64,000 nucleotides of DNA, from the NCBI GenBank assembly GCA_016793775.1, contig JAEULK010000054.1:1-64000 (forward strand). Reading direction: 5' to 3'. This document shows, one piece after another, positions 55,887 through 63,708 of this stretch (its first letter is position 1; each line of letters starts with the position of its first letter). The notes beneath the pieces are model-generated. The model was given only the letters and a program-made list of their open reading frames with translations. It was not told the DNA's origin and ran no database searches. The translations under genes and the position numbers were made by a program. This DNA comes from Sphingopyxis sp. GTDB taxonomy: Bacteria > Pseudomonadota > Alphaproteobacteria > Sphingomonadales > Sphingomonadaceae.

Positions 55887-56585
55887 TCACGGTCCGTCGG
55901 CGGCAGCGGGGGGCGTTTCGGATGGCGCGTCGGGCGCCGTCTCCGCCGCTCTCTCGGGCGGCAATCGCGGCCCCAACGCCTGACGCAGCTGCGCCAGCCG
56001 CGCCTCCAGGTCGGGGCGCCACGGCGCGTCGGCTGGGCTGCGCCGCAGCAATTCGCCCCAAACCGCCTCGGCTCCCTTGAGGTCGCCGCCCTGCGCCAGC
56101 GCCAGCCCGGCAAAGAAAGGCGGCGCCGGATGCGTCGGATCGCGCTTCGCCGCCTCGTCGAACGCCAGCGCCGCCGCGGGCGACATCGTCCCGCCGCCAT
56201 GCGCGACCAGCGCATTGCCCAGGCCGACCCACAGGTCGACATTGTCGGGATATTTGGTCAGCCCCTTTTGCAGAGTCTGCGCCGCCAGCGCGGTCTTGCC
56301 GGTGCGCGCGAAGCCGTCCGAAATGCCGAGCCACTGCGCCGCCGGGCCGAAGCGGTCGCTCATGCCCTTCCTGGTGTCGGTGATGACCTCGCCGAAGCTC
56401 TCGGGCTCGGCGACGACCGCGACCGGACGCCCCGGCAACGCAGGGCTGCCCTGCAGTGCATAGCCCGCCAGCCCCAGCATCACCGCCGCCCCCGCCAGCG
56501 GCCGCGCGCCCGCGGGCAGCCGACCGAGCAATATCACGCCGCCGATCGTCAGCGCCGCGAACAGCATGATCCACAGCCAGATCAT
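55887..56585 (-). CDS. ccmI: Cytochrome c maturation protein CcmI-like, TPR domain
   Basis: A 232-residue membrane-anchored apocytochrome c chaperone of the heme ligation module. Two N-terminal membrane helices (MIWLWIMLFAALTIGGVILL and GAAVMLGLAGYALQG) precede a TPR-containing periplasmic domain (about 105-205; NVDLWVGLGNALVAHGG). The tail is Pro/Ala-rich. The start overlaps the ccmH stop by 4 nt. It is short compared with the long E. coli CcmH/CcmI fusion. Confidence 0.82.
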   Translation of the reverse strand: MIWLWIMLFAALTIGGVILLGRLPAGARPLAGAAVMLGLAGYALQGSPALPGRPVAVVAEPESFGEVITDTRKGMSDRFGPAAQWLGISDGFARTGKTALAAQTLQKGLTKYPDNVDLWVGLGNALVAHGGGTMSPAAALAFDEAAKRDPTHPAPPFFAGLALAQGGDLKGAEAVWGELLRRSPADAPWRPDLEARLAQLRQALGPRLPPERAAETAPDAPSETPPAAADGP

Positions 56586-57013
56586 GCCGAACCCTCCGCG
56601 TCGTCTTCGCCGCGCCGGAAACGCCCGAAGGCGAGCCAGCCGCCGAGCGCGAGGAACAGCAACGGGCCGATCCACAGAAAGGCGGTCGCGATGTCGAAGG
56701 GCGGATCATAAACGACCCAATTGCCGTAGCGCGCGACCAGCCATTCGCGGATCGCATCGGGGCTGTCGCCCGCCGCGATCTTCGTCCGCACCTCGTTGCG
56801 CATGTCGCCCGCGAGCGGTGCGTCCGAATCGGCGATCGACTGGCCCTGACAGACGAGACAGCGCAACTCCTCCATCAGCCGCTTCGCCTTGGCTTCCTGT
56901 GCCGGATCGGGCAGTTGCTGATAGGCATAGGGGGCGGGGGGCAGGCGATCCTGCGCCGAGAGGGGCACAGCGAACAACGCCAGCAGCGCGATCAGGAAAA
57001 CGCGCAGGCTCAC
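56582..57013 (-). CDS. ccmH: Cytochrome c maturation thiol protein CcmH
   Basis: A 143-residue protein. After a signal peptide (VFLIALLALFAVPLSAQ) comes the redox motif LRCLVCQGQS and a three-helix domain. A C-terminal membrane helix (IATAFLWIGPLLFLALGGW) anchors it. It reduces apocytochrome CxxCH for heme attachment. The GTG start overlaps the ccmG stop by 4 nt. Confidence 0.93.
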   Translation of the reverse strand: MSLRVFLIALLALFAVPLSAQDRLPPAPYAYQQLPDPAQEAKAKRLMEELRCLVCQGQSIADSDAPLAGDMRNEVRTKIAAGDSPDAIREWLVARYGNWVVYDPPFDIATAFLWIGPLLFLALGGWLAFGRFRRGEDDAEGSA

Positions 57014-57540
57014 TTCATCGCCTCCAGCTTGGCGATGATTTCGGGCACCTGTTCGGGCAGGATCACCCCCTGGATCTGCTCGCGAATGATGCCCTTGCCG
57101 TCGATCAGGAAGGTTTCGGGAACCCCCGACGATCCGAGCGCGATCTGCACGCTGCTCTGGACGTCGGACCCGATGCGGTCGAACGGATTGCCGACGTCGC
57201 GCAGGAACATCGCGACATCGTCGGGCCGGTCGCGGATCGCGATGCCGTCGATCGGCACCCCTGCCGCCTTCAGCGCCTCCAACTGCGGTGCTTCGGCACG
57301 GCACGGCACGCACCAGCTGGCAAAGACGTTGACCAGCCGCGGCTTGCCGTCGGCGAGTTGGCTGCTCTTCAGCCCCTCGACCCCCGCGGTCGCGGGCGGC
57401 AGGTCGAACAAGGGCATCGGCTTGTCGATCCATTGCGACTGGATCAGCGTCTCACCCGGCACGGTCAGCCGATAGACGAAAGCGCCGAACAACAGCCCCA
57501 TGATCGCCAGCGGAACGAAGAGTACCCAGCGCGATCTCAT
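57010..57540 (-). CDS. ccmG: Thiol:disulfide interchange protein CcmG/DsbE
   Basis: A 176-residue periplasmic thioredoxin-like protein tethered by an N-terminal helix (WVLFVPLAIMGLLFGAFVY). The active site is FASWCVPCRAE, and the GVPETFLID cis-proline loop is typical of DsbE. It keeps the CcmH/apocytochrome cysteines reduced. ATGA overlaps join it to ccmF upstream and ccmH downstream. Confidence 0.95.
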   Translation of the reverse strand: MRSRWVLFVPLAIMGLLFGAFVYRLTVPGETLIQSQWIDKPMPLFDLPPATAGVEGLKSSQLADGKPRLVNVFASWCVPCRAEAPQLEALKAAGVPIDGIAIRDRPDDVAMFLRDVGNPFDRIGSDVQSSVQIALGSSGVPETFLIDGKGIIREQIQGVILPEQVPEIIAKLEAMK

Positions 57541-59504
57541 GGCGCGAACCTCTCCTGGGACTTGCGCGTTCGCCGCGCCCGCCACAGCGCCAGCAACTGC
57601 GCGCGCCCCAGCATCGACAGCGCGGCGCCCAGCGCGATCAGCGCGCCGCCCAGCCAGATCCACCACACCAAAGGTTTCCACCACAGCCGCAGCTGATAGC
57701 GATCGGCGCGCCCATCCTCGCCGGTCACCGGCTGGCCCAGCACGACATAGAGCTGCCCGCCCGCCCGCGTCAGCAGCGCCGCTTCGTTGGTCTCGGTCGG
57801 CGCGGTGCCCATCAGCCCTGGGAACATGCGCGATTCGGGCTTCAGCACATGCGGCACGCCGCCCGAGGTCGCGACCAGCGTGCCCTCGATCGCGGTATAG
57901 TTCGGCCCCGCCACCGGTTTCACGCCCTTGAACAGCACAACGAAATCGCCGACCCTGATCGTATCGCCCGGCGCCGCCGCGACCAGCTTCTCCTTGATGA
58001 AGGCGCTCTCGGCGCCCATCCCGGCGAGCGCGACCGCGACCCCGAAATGCGCGATCACCATGCCCCAGGTCGGCAGCGGCGTGCGGCGAAGGTTGCGCCC
58101 CCACAGCGGCGCAAGGCTCGCCACCGCGACCACCCCCGCCATCGTCATGCCGAGCAGCGGCAATATGCCGACCTGGCCGCCGAAGATCACCAGCAGCACC
58201 AGCACCAGCGCCCCCGCGAACGCCGCGAGCGGCAGACGCGACCATAATTTCTTGCCATCGTCCTTGCGCCACGCCAGCAGCGGCCCCGCGACCATGACGA
58301 GGCACAGGATCAGCGCCAGCGGTCCCGCGACCTTGTTATAATAAGGCGGCCCAACCGAAATCTTCTCGCCCATCGCCTCGGCGACGATCGGATAAAGCGT
58401 GCCGAGCAGGACGAGCGCGAGGATCGTCGTCAGCAACAGATTATTGATGACGAGTGAGCCTTCGCGGCTCAGCAACGCGAATTTCTTGCCCTCCGCGACC
58501 GTCCCCGCGCGCAGTGCGAACAAGGTGAGTGCCCCACCGATATAGATCGCCATCAGCGCGAGCAGGAAGGTCCCGCGCTCGGGATCGACCGCGAAACTGT
58601 GCACACTGGTGAGCAGCCCCGATCGCACGATGAAGGTGCCGACCATCGACATCGAAAACCCGATCACCGCCAGCATCACCGTCCAGGCGCGCAGCGCGTT
58701 GCGGGTGGCGGTCACCGCGACCGAATGCAGCAGCGCCGCGCCCGCGAGCCAGGGGACCAGCGAGACATTCTCGACCGGATCCCAGAACCACCAGCCACCC
58801 CAGCCGAGCTCGTAATAGGCCCAATAGCTGCCCGCAGTGATACCGAGCGTCAGGAAAATCCAGCTCCCTAGCACCCACGGTCGCATCGCGCGCGCAAAGG
58901 CGGAGCCGATCTCGCGCGTGATCAGCGCGCCGACCGCAAAGCTGAACGCCACCGACAGTCCGACGTAACCGACGTAGAGCGTCGGCGGATGGAAGGCGAG
59001 CCCGGGGTCCTGGAGCAGCGGATTCAGCCCCTGCCCGTCGGGCGGCGCCACCGCCAACCGGTTGAACGGGTTGGACGAAAAGATCAGGAAGGCGAAGAAG
59101 CCGAGGCTCAGCGCGGCTTGCGCGGCGAGCGTCGCGATCAGCGTATCCTCGCGCAGCCGCCGCTCGAAGATCGCGACCAGCGCGCCCGAGATACCGAGGA
59201 TCGTCAGCCAGAGCAGCATCGACCCTTCGTGATTGCCCCACGCGCCCGCGACCTTGAACAGCATCGGTTTCAGGCTGTTGCTATTGCGCGCGACCAGCTC
59301 GACCGACATGTCCGAGCGCACGAACAAGGCGATCAGCAGCGCAAAGGCGAGTGCGGTCAGTACCCCTTGCGCAACGCTCGCCGGCCGCACCAGCGCCGCC
59401 AGATCCTTTTGCCCACCGCGCAGATACAGCGTGCCCGCGACCAGCGACAGGCAGGCGAGCGCGGCCGCGATCCACAGCAGGGCCAGACCGAGTTCGGCGA
59501 TCAT
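57537..59504 (-). CDS. ccmF: Heme lyase subunit CcmF
   Basis: A 655-residue multi-pass membrane protein of the heme lyase complex. The tryptophan-rich periplasmic motif WGGWWFWDPVENVSLVPWLAG is at about 232-252 and conserved histidines lie in flanking loops. About 14 membrane segments are predicted. A palindromic repeat separates its start from ccmE. The start ATG at 59504 gives the usual MIAELGLALLWIA opening. Confidence 0.96.
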   Translation of the reverse strand: MIAELGLALLWIAAALACLSLVAGTLYLRGGQKDLAALVRPASVAQGVLTALAFALLIALFVRSDMSVELVARNSNSLKPMLFKVAGAWGNHEGSMLLWLTILGISGALVAIFERRLREDTLIATLAAQAALSLGFFAFLIFSSNPFNRLAVAPPDGQGLNPLLQDPGLAFHPPTLYVGYVGLSVAFSFAVGALITREIGSAFARAMRPWVLGSWIFLTLGITAGSYWAYYELGWGGWWFWDPVENVSLVPWLAGAALLHSVAVTATRNALRAWTVMLAVIGFSMSMVGTFIVRSGLLTSVHSFAVDPERGTFLLALMAIYIGGALTLFALRAGTVAEGKKFALLSREGSLVINNLLLTTILALVLLGTLYPIVAEAMGEKISVGPPYYNKVAGPLALILCLVMVAGPLLAWRKDDGKKLWSRLPLAAFAGALVLVLLVIFGGQVGILPLLGMTMAGVVAVASLAPLWGRNLRRTPLPTWGMVIAHFGVAVALAGMGAESAFIKEKLVAAAPGDTIRVGDFVVLFKGVKPVAGPNYTAIEGTLVATSGGVPHVLKPESRMFPGLMGTAPTETNEAALLTRAGGQLYVVLGQPVTGEDGRADRYQLRLWWKPLVWWIWLGGALIALGAALSMLGRAQLLALWRARRTRKSQERFAP

Positions 59505-59508
59505 TTCA

Positions 59509-59598
59509 CGTCGCCCCCGCGCAGGCGGGGGCCGCTGGCGGCCTTGTCCTGCGCCGCTGTGTAAACCGATGGCGGCCCCCGCCTACGCGGGGGCGACG
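59509..59598. repeat. Dispersed palindromic repeat, family B copy 2 (inside the ccm operon)
   Basis: The 13-nt ends (59509-59521 and 59586-59598) are perfect inverted copies. It fills the gap between ccmE and ccmF, where other ccm genes overlap by 4 nt. Related copies are at 21441, 61518 and 63624. Confidence 0.9.
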
Positions 59599-59613
59599 GG
59601 TTTTCCAGATATT

Positions 59614-60054
59614 TCATGTCTTCGCCGCCGCCTTGGCCACGGCCTTGTCCATACCCTCCATCTGCGGCGGCATATATTTCTCGTCATGCTTGGCCAGGAT
59701 CTTGTCGGCGACGAACACCCCGTCGGCGCGCATCCGGCCATCGGCGACCATGCCGGCATTTTCGGCGAACAGGTCGGGGACGATGCCGGTGAACTGCACC
59801 GGGATCGATGCCTTGCCGTCGGTCGCGACGAAGTCGATCGTCAGCCCGTCGCTCTGGCGCTTGATACTGTTCGCCGCGACCATGCCGCCCAGCCGCATCG
59901 GCTCGCCGACGACCGCCTTGCCGGCCTTGATTTCCTGCGGCGTGCGGAAATAGGCCGCCTCGTCGCGCAGCGCGCTCGCGCCGAGCACGCCCGCGCCCGC
60001 GACACCGGCCAGCGCCACCACCGCCAGGATCAGTCGCTGATGCTTGGCCTTCAT
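59614..60054 (-). CDS. ccmE: Heme chaperone CcmE
   Basis: A 146-residue membrane-anchored OB-fold protein that carries heme to CcmF. An N-terminal helix (RLILAVVALAGVAGAGVLG) is followed by the beta barrel and the heme-binding motif KHDEKYMPP with the covalent histidine and the axial tyrosine. The start overlaps the ccmD stop by 4 nt. The C-terminal tail is short. Confidence 0.95.
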   Translation of the reverse strand: MKAKHQRLILAVVALAGVAGAGVLGASALRDEAAYFRTPQEIKAGKAVVGEPMRLGGMVAANSIKRQSDGLTIDFVATDGKASIPVQFTGIVPDLFAENAGMVADGRMRADGVFVADKILAKHDEKYMPPQMEGMDKAVAKAAAKT

Positions 60055-60206
60055 TTGCGATCCTTGCGCAAAGCGTCGCTGCGCTTCTCGGCCTTCGCCA
60101 TCGCGCGCCAGCTCGTCCACAGCACGACACCGGTCAGCAGCGCGGTCAGGCCATAGGCCGCCACGACATAGGCCCATTGGCCGCTCCCGCTGATCACCCC
60201 CGTCAC
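60051..60206 (-). CDS. ccmD: Heme exporter protein CcmD
   Basis: A 51-residue single-pass membrane protein beginning VTGVISGSGQWAYVVAAYGL with helix GLTALLTGVVLWTSWRAM and a basic tail (KRSDALRKDRK), the CcmD pattern. A GTG start overlaps the ccmC stop (GTGA), and the stop overlaps the ccmE ATG (ATGA). It helps release holo-CcmE from CcmABC. It is too short for usual ORF cut-offs. Confidence 0.85.
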   Translation of the reverse strand: MTGVISGSGQWAYVVAAYGLTALLTGVVLWTSWRAMAKAEKRSDALRKDRK

Positions 60207-60955
60207 GCGCAATGCCCCTCATCGTCGGCCAGCCGCCGCAGCCGCGCCGCGACGCGGTTGTCGGCGATGATTCGCCGCATCCGCATCAGCACGATGGCGC
60301 CGAATAACAAGGAAAAACCCAGCAGGGTCAAGCCCAAGGGCCAGAGCAGTTCATTGGCGATGCTCGATCCGCCCAGCGTGATGCTCGGCCCCTGGTGCAG
60401 GCTGTTCCACCACACGACGCTGCGGTTGATGATCGGAATGTTGATCGCGCCCACCAGCGCATAGATCGCGGCACCGCGCGACAGCGACCCGCCCTGCCGC
60501 TGGCCCCCGGCTCCATTGGCGTCTCCGTGGGTCAGTGCGATGAAGCCCGCATAGAGGAACAGCAGGACGAGCATCGAGGTCATGCGCCCGTCCCATTCCC
60601 ACCAGGTGCCCCAGGTCGGCTTGCCCCAGATCGATCCGGTCGCGAGACAAAGCGCGGTAAACAGCATGCCGGGTACCGCGATGGCCCGCGCCGCGATGCC
60701 CGACAGCGGGTGACGCCACACCAGTTGCACCAGCCCCGCGATCGCCAGGCTCGTCCAGCCGCCCATGCCGAGCCATGCCGACGGCACATGGATATAGAGG
60801 ATGCGCGCCGTTTCGCCTTGTTTCGCTTCGCCCGGAACCAGCGTCAGCCCGGCCCAGGCCCCGCCCAGCACGAGCAGCAGGCCGACGCCGAGCAGCCACG
60901 GCGTCAGCGGCTTGGCGATCGCAAGGAATCGGGTGGGATTGGCGTAAGCGTGCAT
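60203..60955 (-). CDS. ccmC: Heme exporter protein CcmC
   Basis: A 250-residue six-helix membrane protein loading heme onto CcmE. The tryptophan motif WGTWWEWDGRM is at about 115-125, with conserved histidines in flanking loops (ILYIHVPSAW and SLHQGPSI). It is the first ccm gene here. ccmA and ccmB are not found upstream, so the ABC part must be encoded elsewhere. Confidence 0.95.
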   Translation of the reverse strand: MHAYANPTRFLAIAKPLTPWLLGVGLLLVLGGAWAGLTLVPGEAKQGETARILYIHVPSAWLGMGGWTSLAIAGLVQLVWRHPLSGIAARAIAVPGMLFTALCLATGSIWGKPTWGTWWEWDGRMTSMLVLLFLYAGFIALTHGDANGAGGQRQGGSLSRGAAIYALVGAINIPIINRSVVWWNSLHQGPSITLGGSSIANELLWPLGLTLLGFSLLFGAIVLMRMRRIIADNRVAARLRRLADDEGHCA

Positions 60956-61080
60956 CGGTTCGCGTCGTCTTTAGGTGAGGCCGATTTATCGGTCCAGTGA
61001 ATTGCCCGGCGCGACCCGGCGGCGCCTGTGTCGCGTGCCGGGCCCGGAAGGTCAAGCCTCGGGCGACGGGCTGCTCCCTT

Positions 61081-61106
61081 CTCCCCTCCCGCAGGCGGGA
61101 GGGGAG
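61081..61106. terminator. GC-rich hairpin after ybaN
   Basis: An 11-bp perfect stem (ctcccctcccg with cgggaggggag) and a 4-nt loop, 11 nt past the ybaN stop on the minus strand. It lacks a U-run; the terminator role is inferred. Confidence 0.45.
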
Positions 61107-61117
61107 CATGTAATCCA

Positions 61118-61471
61118 TCACTCCTCCGGCCGCGTCCAGATCCATGTGCCCGTCACCGCCGCCGCGATCACCGGCACCATTACCCACGGCCAGGGCGACA
61201 GCAACGCCGCCAGCACGATGCTCGCCGCGAACATAACGCTCGCCGCGATCTTGCCCTTGCGGCTGATCGCGCCCTTCTCGCGCCAGGCGAGGATATGATG
61301 GCCAAAGGTCGGATGCTCCACCAGCCACGCTTCGAGCTGCGGCGAAGACCGCGCGAAGCAGAAGGCGGCGAGGATGACGAAGGGCACCGTCGGCAACAGC
61401 GGCAGGAAAGCACCGATCGCGCCGAGCGCGAGCGACAGCCAGCCGCAGACGAGGTAGAAATGCCGCTTCAT
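61118..61471 (-). CDS. YbaN/DUF454 family inner-membrane protein
   Basis: A 117-residue protein with three membrane helices. GWLSLALGAIGAFLPLLPTVPFVILAAFCFARSSP lies at positions 10-44 and is the DUF454 signature, followed by HHILAWREKGAISRKGKIAA. Function is not established. It is a single gene bracketed by a hairpin and a palindromic repeat. Confidence 0.87.
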   Translation of the reverse strand: MKRHFYLVCGWLSLALGAIGAFLPLLPTVPFVILAAFCFARSSPQLEAWLVEHPTFGHHILAWREKGAISRKGKIAASVMFAASIVLAALLSPWPWVMVPVIAAAVTGTWIWTRPEE

Positions 61472-61517
61472 TGGGAGCGGCTTAGCGGAAATCCGAATCC
61501 GCGCCAGCCAACAATAT

Positions 61518-61606
61518 CGTCGCCCCCGCGAAGGCGGGGGCCGCCTTTGGTTTACGCAGCGGTGCCGGAAAAGGCGGCTAACGGCCCCGCCTTCGCTGGG
61601 GCGATG
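61518..61606. repeat. Dispersed palindromic repeat, family B copy 3
   Basis: The left end is cgtcgcccccgcg and the right end is an imperfect inverted copy (cgctggggcgatg). It lies between the dehydrogenase gene and ybaN and ends 6 nt from the dehydrogenase stop. Confidence 0.85.
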
Positions 61607-61612
61607 CTTTCC

Positions 61613-62662
61613 TTACCCCCGCCCGATCAGCTTCTGGGCCATCCGGTCCGCCACTACCGAAGCTGGGGTGCCGCTCGCCATGCTCTCGGCCCAGATGGCG
61701 GCCAGTCGGCCCGGAATCTGGCGGATGCGGCTTTCGACTTCCTCCGCGTCGCCCTGTCCCAGATATTCGAGCGCGACATTGATGATGCCGCCCGCGTTGA
61801 TCACATAATCGGGCGCATAGGTGATGCCGCGGTCGTGGATGCGCTGGCCGTCGGCCGCGGTCGCGAGCTGGTTGTTGGCGCCGCCCGCAACGATCGGTAC
61901 GTTCAGCCTGGCGATGCTCTCTTCGGTCAGGATCGCGCCGAGCGCATTGGGACTTATGACATCTGCCTCAATCTCCATGATCGCCGCCGAATCGGCGAGG
62001 TCGGCGCCCAGCTCGTCGGCCAGCGCCTTCGCCCGCGCCAGGTTGACGTCGGCGAGGGTCAGGATCGCGCCATCGGCCGCCAGCCGCCGCGCGACGCCGC
62101 CGCCCACGCTGCCCACACCCTGGATCGCGACGCGCACGCCTTTGGCGCTGTCGGCACCGAGGCCCTGCCTGATCGCAGCCAATATGCCCAGATAGACGCC
62201 GAGCGCGGTCTGCGGACCCGGATCGCCGCCGACTTCGCCGCTCGCCACGGGCAACCCGCTGACGTGCTTGGTATGGTGCGAAATCGCGACCATGTCGGCG
62301 ACCGACATGCCGACATCCTCGGCGGTGACATAGGCACCGCCGAGCGATTCGACCGCGCGCCCGAAGGCCGCGAGCAGTTCCGGCGTCTTTTCGACCCCTT
62401 GGTCGGCCAGGATGACGCCCTTGCCGCCGCCCATCGGCAGGCCAGCCATGGCATTTTTATAGCTCATGCCGCGCGACAGGCGCAGCGCGTCGGTGATCGC
62501 CGCCTTGCGCTGCGGATAATGCCAGTAACGCACCCCGCCCGCGCCGGGACCAAGGTGGGTCGAGTGCACCGCGATGACCGCAGTCAGCCCGCTCGCCCGA
62601 TCGCGGAACATATGGACATGCTCATGATCGTCGAAATCGGCGAAATCCCAGACAGCAGACAT
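61613..62662 (-). CDS. Glu/Leu/Phe/Val-type amino-acid dehydrogenase
   Basis: A 349-residue NAD-dependent oxidative deaminase of the leucine/valine dehydrogenase type. The substrate region has HLGPGAGGVRYW, K69 in MSYKNAMAGLPMGGGKGVI and the catalytic K81. The Rossmann fold includes VAIQGVGSVGGGVARRL (about 177-193). The usual motif is GPAxGG; here it is G-A-G-G. It links branched-chain amino acids and 2-oxo acids, in a window that also encodes ilvBHC and leuA. The exact substrate is inferred. Confidence 0.88.
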   Translation of the reverse strand: MSAVWDFADFDDHEHVHMFRDRASGLTAVIAVHSTHLGPGAGGVRYWHYPQRKAAITDALRLSRGMSYKNAMAGLPMGGGKGVILADQGVEKTPELLAAFGRAVESLGGAYVTAEDVGMSVADMVAISHHTKHVSGLPVASGEVGGDPGPQTALGVYLGILAAIRQGLGADSAKGVRVAIQGVGSVGGGVARRLAADGAILTLADVNLARAKALADELGADLADSAAIMEIEADVISPNALGAILTEESIARLNVPIVAGGANNQLATAADGQRIHDRGITYAPDYVINAGGIINVALEYLGQGDAEEVESRIRQIPGRLAAIWAESMASGTPASVVADRMAQKLIGRG

Positions 62663-62684
62663 GCGCGACTCCTCGCGTTAGAAA

Positions 62685-62702
62685 ATTACGTGATGGCGTA
62701 AT
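62685..62702. promoter_or_regulatory. Dyad upstream of the amino-acid dehydrogenase
   Basis: ATTACG-N6-CGTAAT, centred about 31 bp upstream of the start codon. Its left 12 bases recur exactly upstream of ilvB (29370-29381). A regulator site is inferred. Confidence 0.45.
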
Positions 62703-62760
62703 AATCTCATAAGGGGCGCGAGTCACCCCAAATCCCGCATGTGCGCGATGATAGAGAAAA

Positions 62761-62838
62761 TGGGGCGACCAACGGGGCTCGAACCCGCGACCTCCGGTAC
62801 CACAAACCGGCGCTCTAACCAACTGAGCTATGGTCGCC
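62761..62838 (-). tRNA. tRNA-His (GTG)
   Basis: Acceptor GCGACCA/TGGTCGC with the histidine-specific extra G at -1 facing C73. The anticodon stem CCGGT/ACCGG encloses TTGTGGT, giving GTG. The T-arm has GGGTTCGAGCCC. CCA is encoded (62761-62763). Confidence 0.95.
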
Positions 62839-62939
62839 ACACGCCGGGCGAAACCGCCTCGACAGCGCGCGGCGATAGGCGCGTGTATGGCCGTTCGTCA
62901 AGCATTGTTCGTGTCGCACATGCGGCCTAAAACTACGCC

Positions 62940-63620
62940 ATGGCTGGAAACAACATCGTCGATATGGCGACCTCGGGCGCCGACCGCACCGCCGACCGTC
63001 TCGCCGCCGTCCCCGGCATGCGCCGCGTGCCGACACCCAAGCTGCAACAGTTCATGCTGCCTGGCTTCCTCGACGCCGACACCTGCGCCGCCCTGATGGC
63101 CCAGATCGACGCCGCCGCCCGTCCTTCGACGATCGCCGACGCCAATGGCGACGACGCATTCCGCACCAGCGCAACCTGCGACCTCGACCATCGCGACCCC
63201 GTCGTGCGCGCCGTGAACGACCGGTTGCACGCGCTGACCGGCATCCCGCACCCCTATGGCGAACCGCTGCAGGGCCAGCGCTACGACATCGGCCAGGAAT
63301 TCAAGGCGCACACCGATTTCTTCGATCCGCGCGGCGCCGACTGGGAACAATATTGCGCGATCCCGGGGCAGCGCAGCTGGACACTGATGATCTATCTCAA
63401 CGAGCCGCCCGCGGGCGGTGCGACGCGCTTCCTGTCGACCGGCAAGATGCACCAGCCCGAGGCAGGCAAATTGCTCGCCTGGAACAATGTCCGCCCCGAC
63501 GGCACCACCAACGACGACACGCTCCACCACGGGATGAAGGTGCGCAAGGGGCGCAAATATATCATCACCAAATGGTTCCGCGAACGGCATTGGCCGTGGG
63601 CGGAGGGGGAGCTGGATTAA
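62940..63620 (+). CDS. 2OG-Fe(II) oxygenase, prolyl-4-hydroxylase-like
   Basis: A 226-residue double-stranded beta-helix oxygenase. The iron triad is H124-x-D126 (FKAHTDFF) with H197 (TLHHGMKV), and a basic residue for 2-oxoglutarate follows in RKGRKYIITKWFR. The C-terminal block NEPPAGGATRFL is typical of the P4Hc family. It is divergent from tRNA-His with a 101-nt gap. The substrate is unknown. Confidence 0.88.
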   Translation: MAGNNIVDMATSGADRTADRLAAVPGMRRVPTPKLQQFMLPGFLDADTCAALMAQIDAAARPSTIADANGDDAFRTSATCDLDHRDPVVRAVNDRLHALTGIPHPYGEPLQGQRYDIGQEFKAHTDFFDPRGADWEQYCAIPGQRSWTLMIYLNEPPAGGATRFLSTGKMHQPEAGKLLAWNNVRPDGTTNDDTLHHGMKVRKGRKYIITKWFRERHWPWAEGELD

Positions 63621-63623
63621 GAA

Positions 63624-63701
63624 CGTCGTCCCTGCGGAGGCGGGGACCGCTGGCAACCTTGAGCAAGGCCGAAAGCGGCCCCCGCCTCCGCGGCGGCGAC
63701 G
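63624..63701. repeat. Dispersed palindromic repeat, family B copy 4
   Basis: The ends cgtcgtccctgcg and cgcggcggcgacg are imperfect inverted copies with inner stems. It lies between two convergent genes, ending 7 nt from the stop of the SIMPL-domain gene. Confidence 0.8.
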
Positions 63702-63708
63702 CCTGTTA

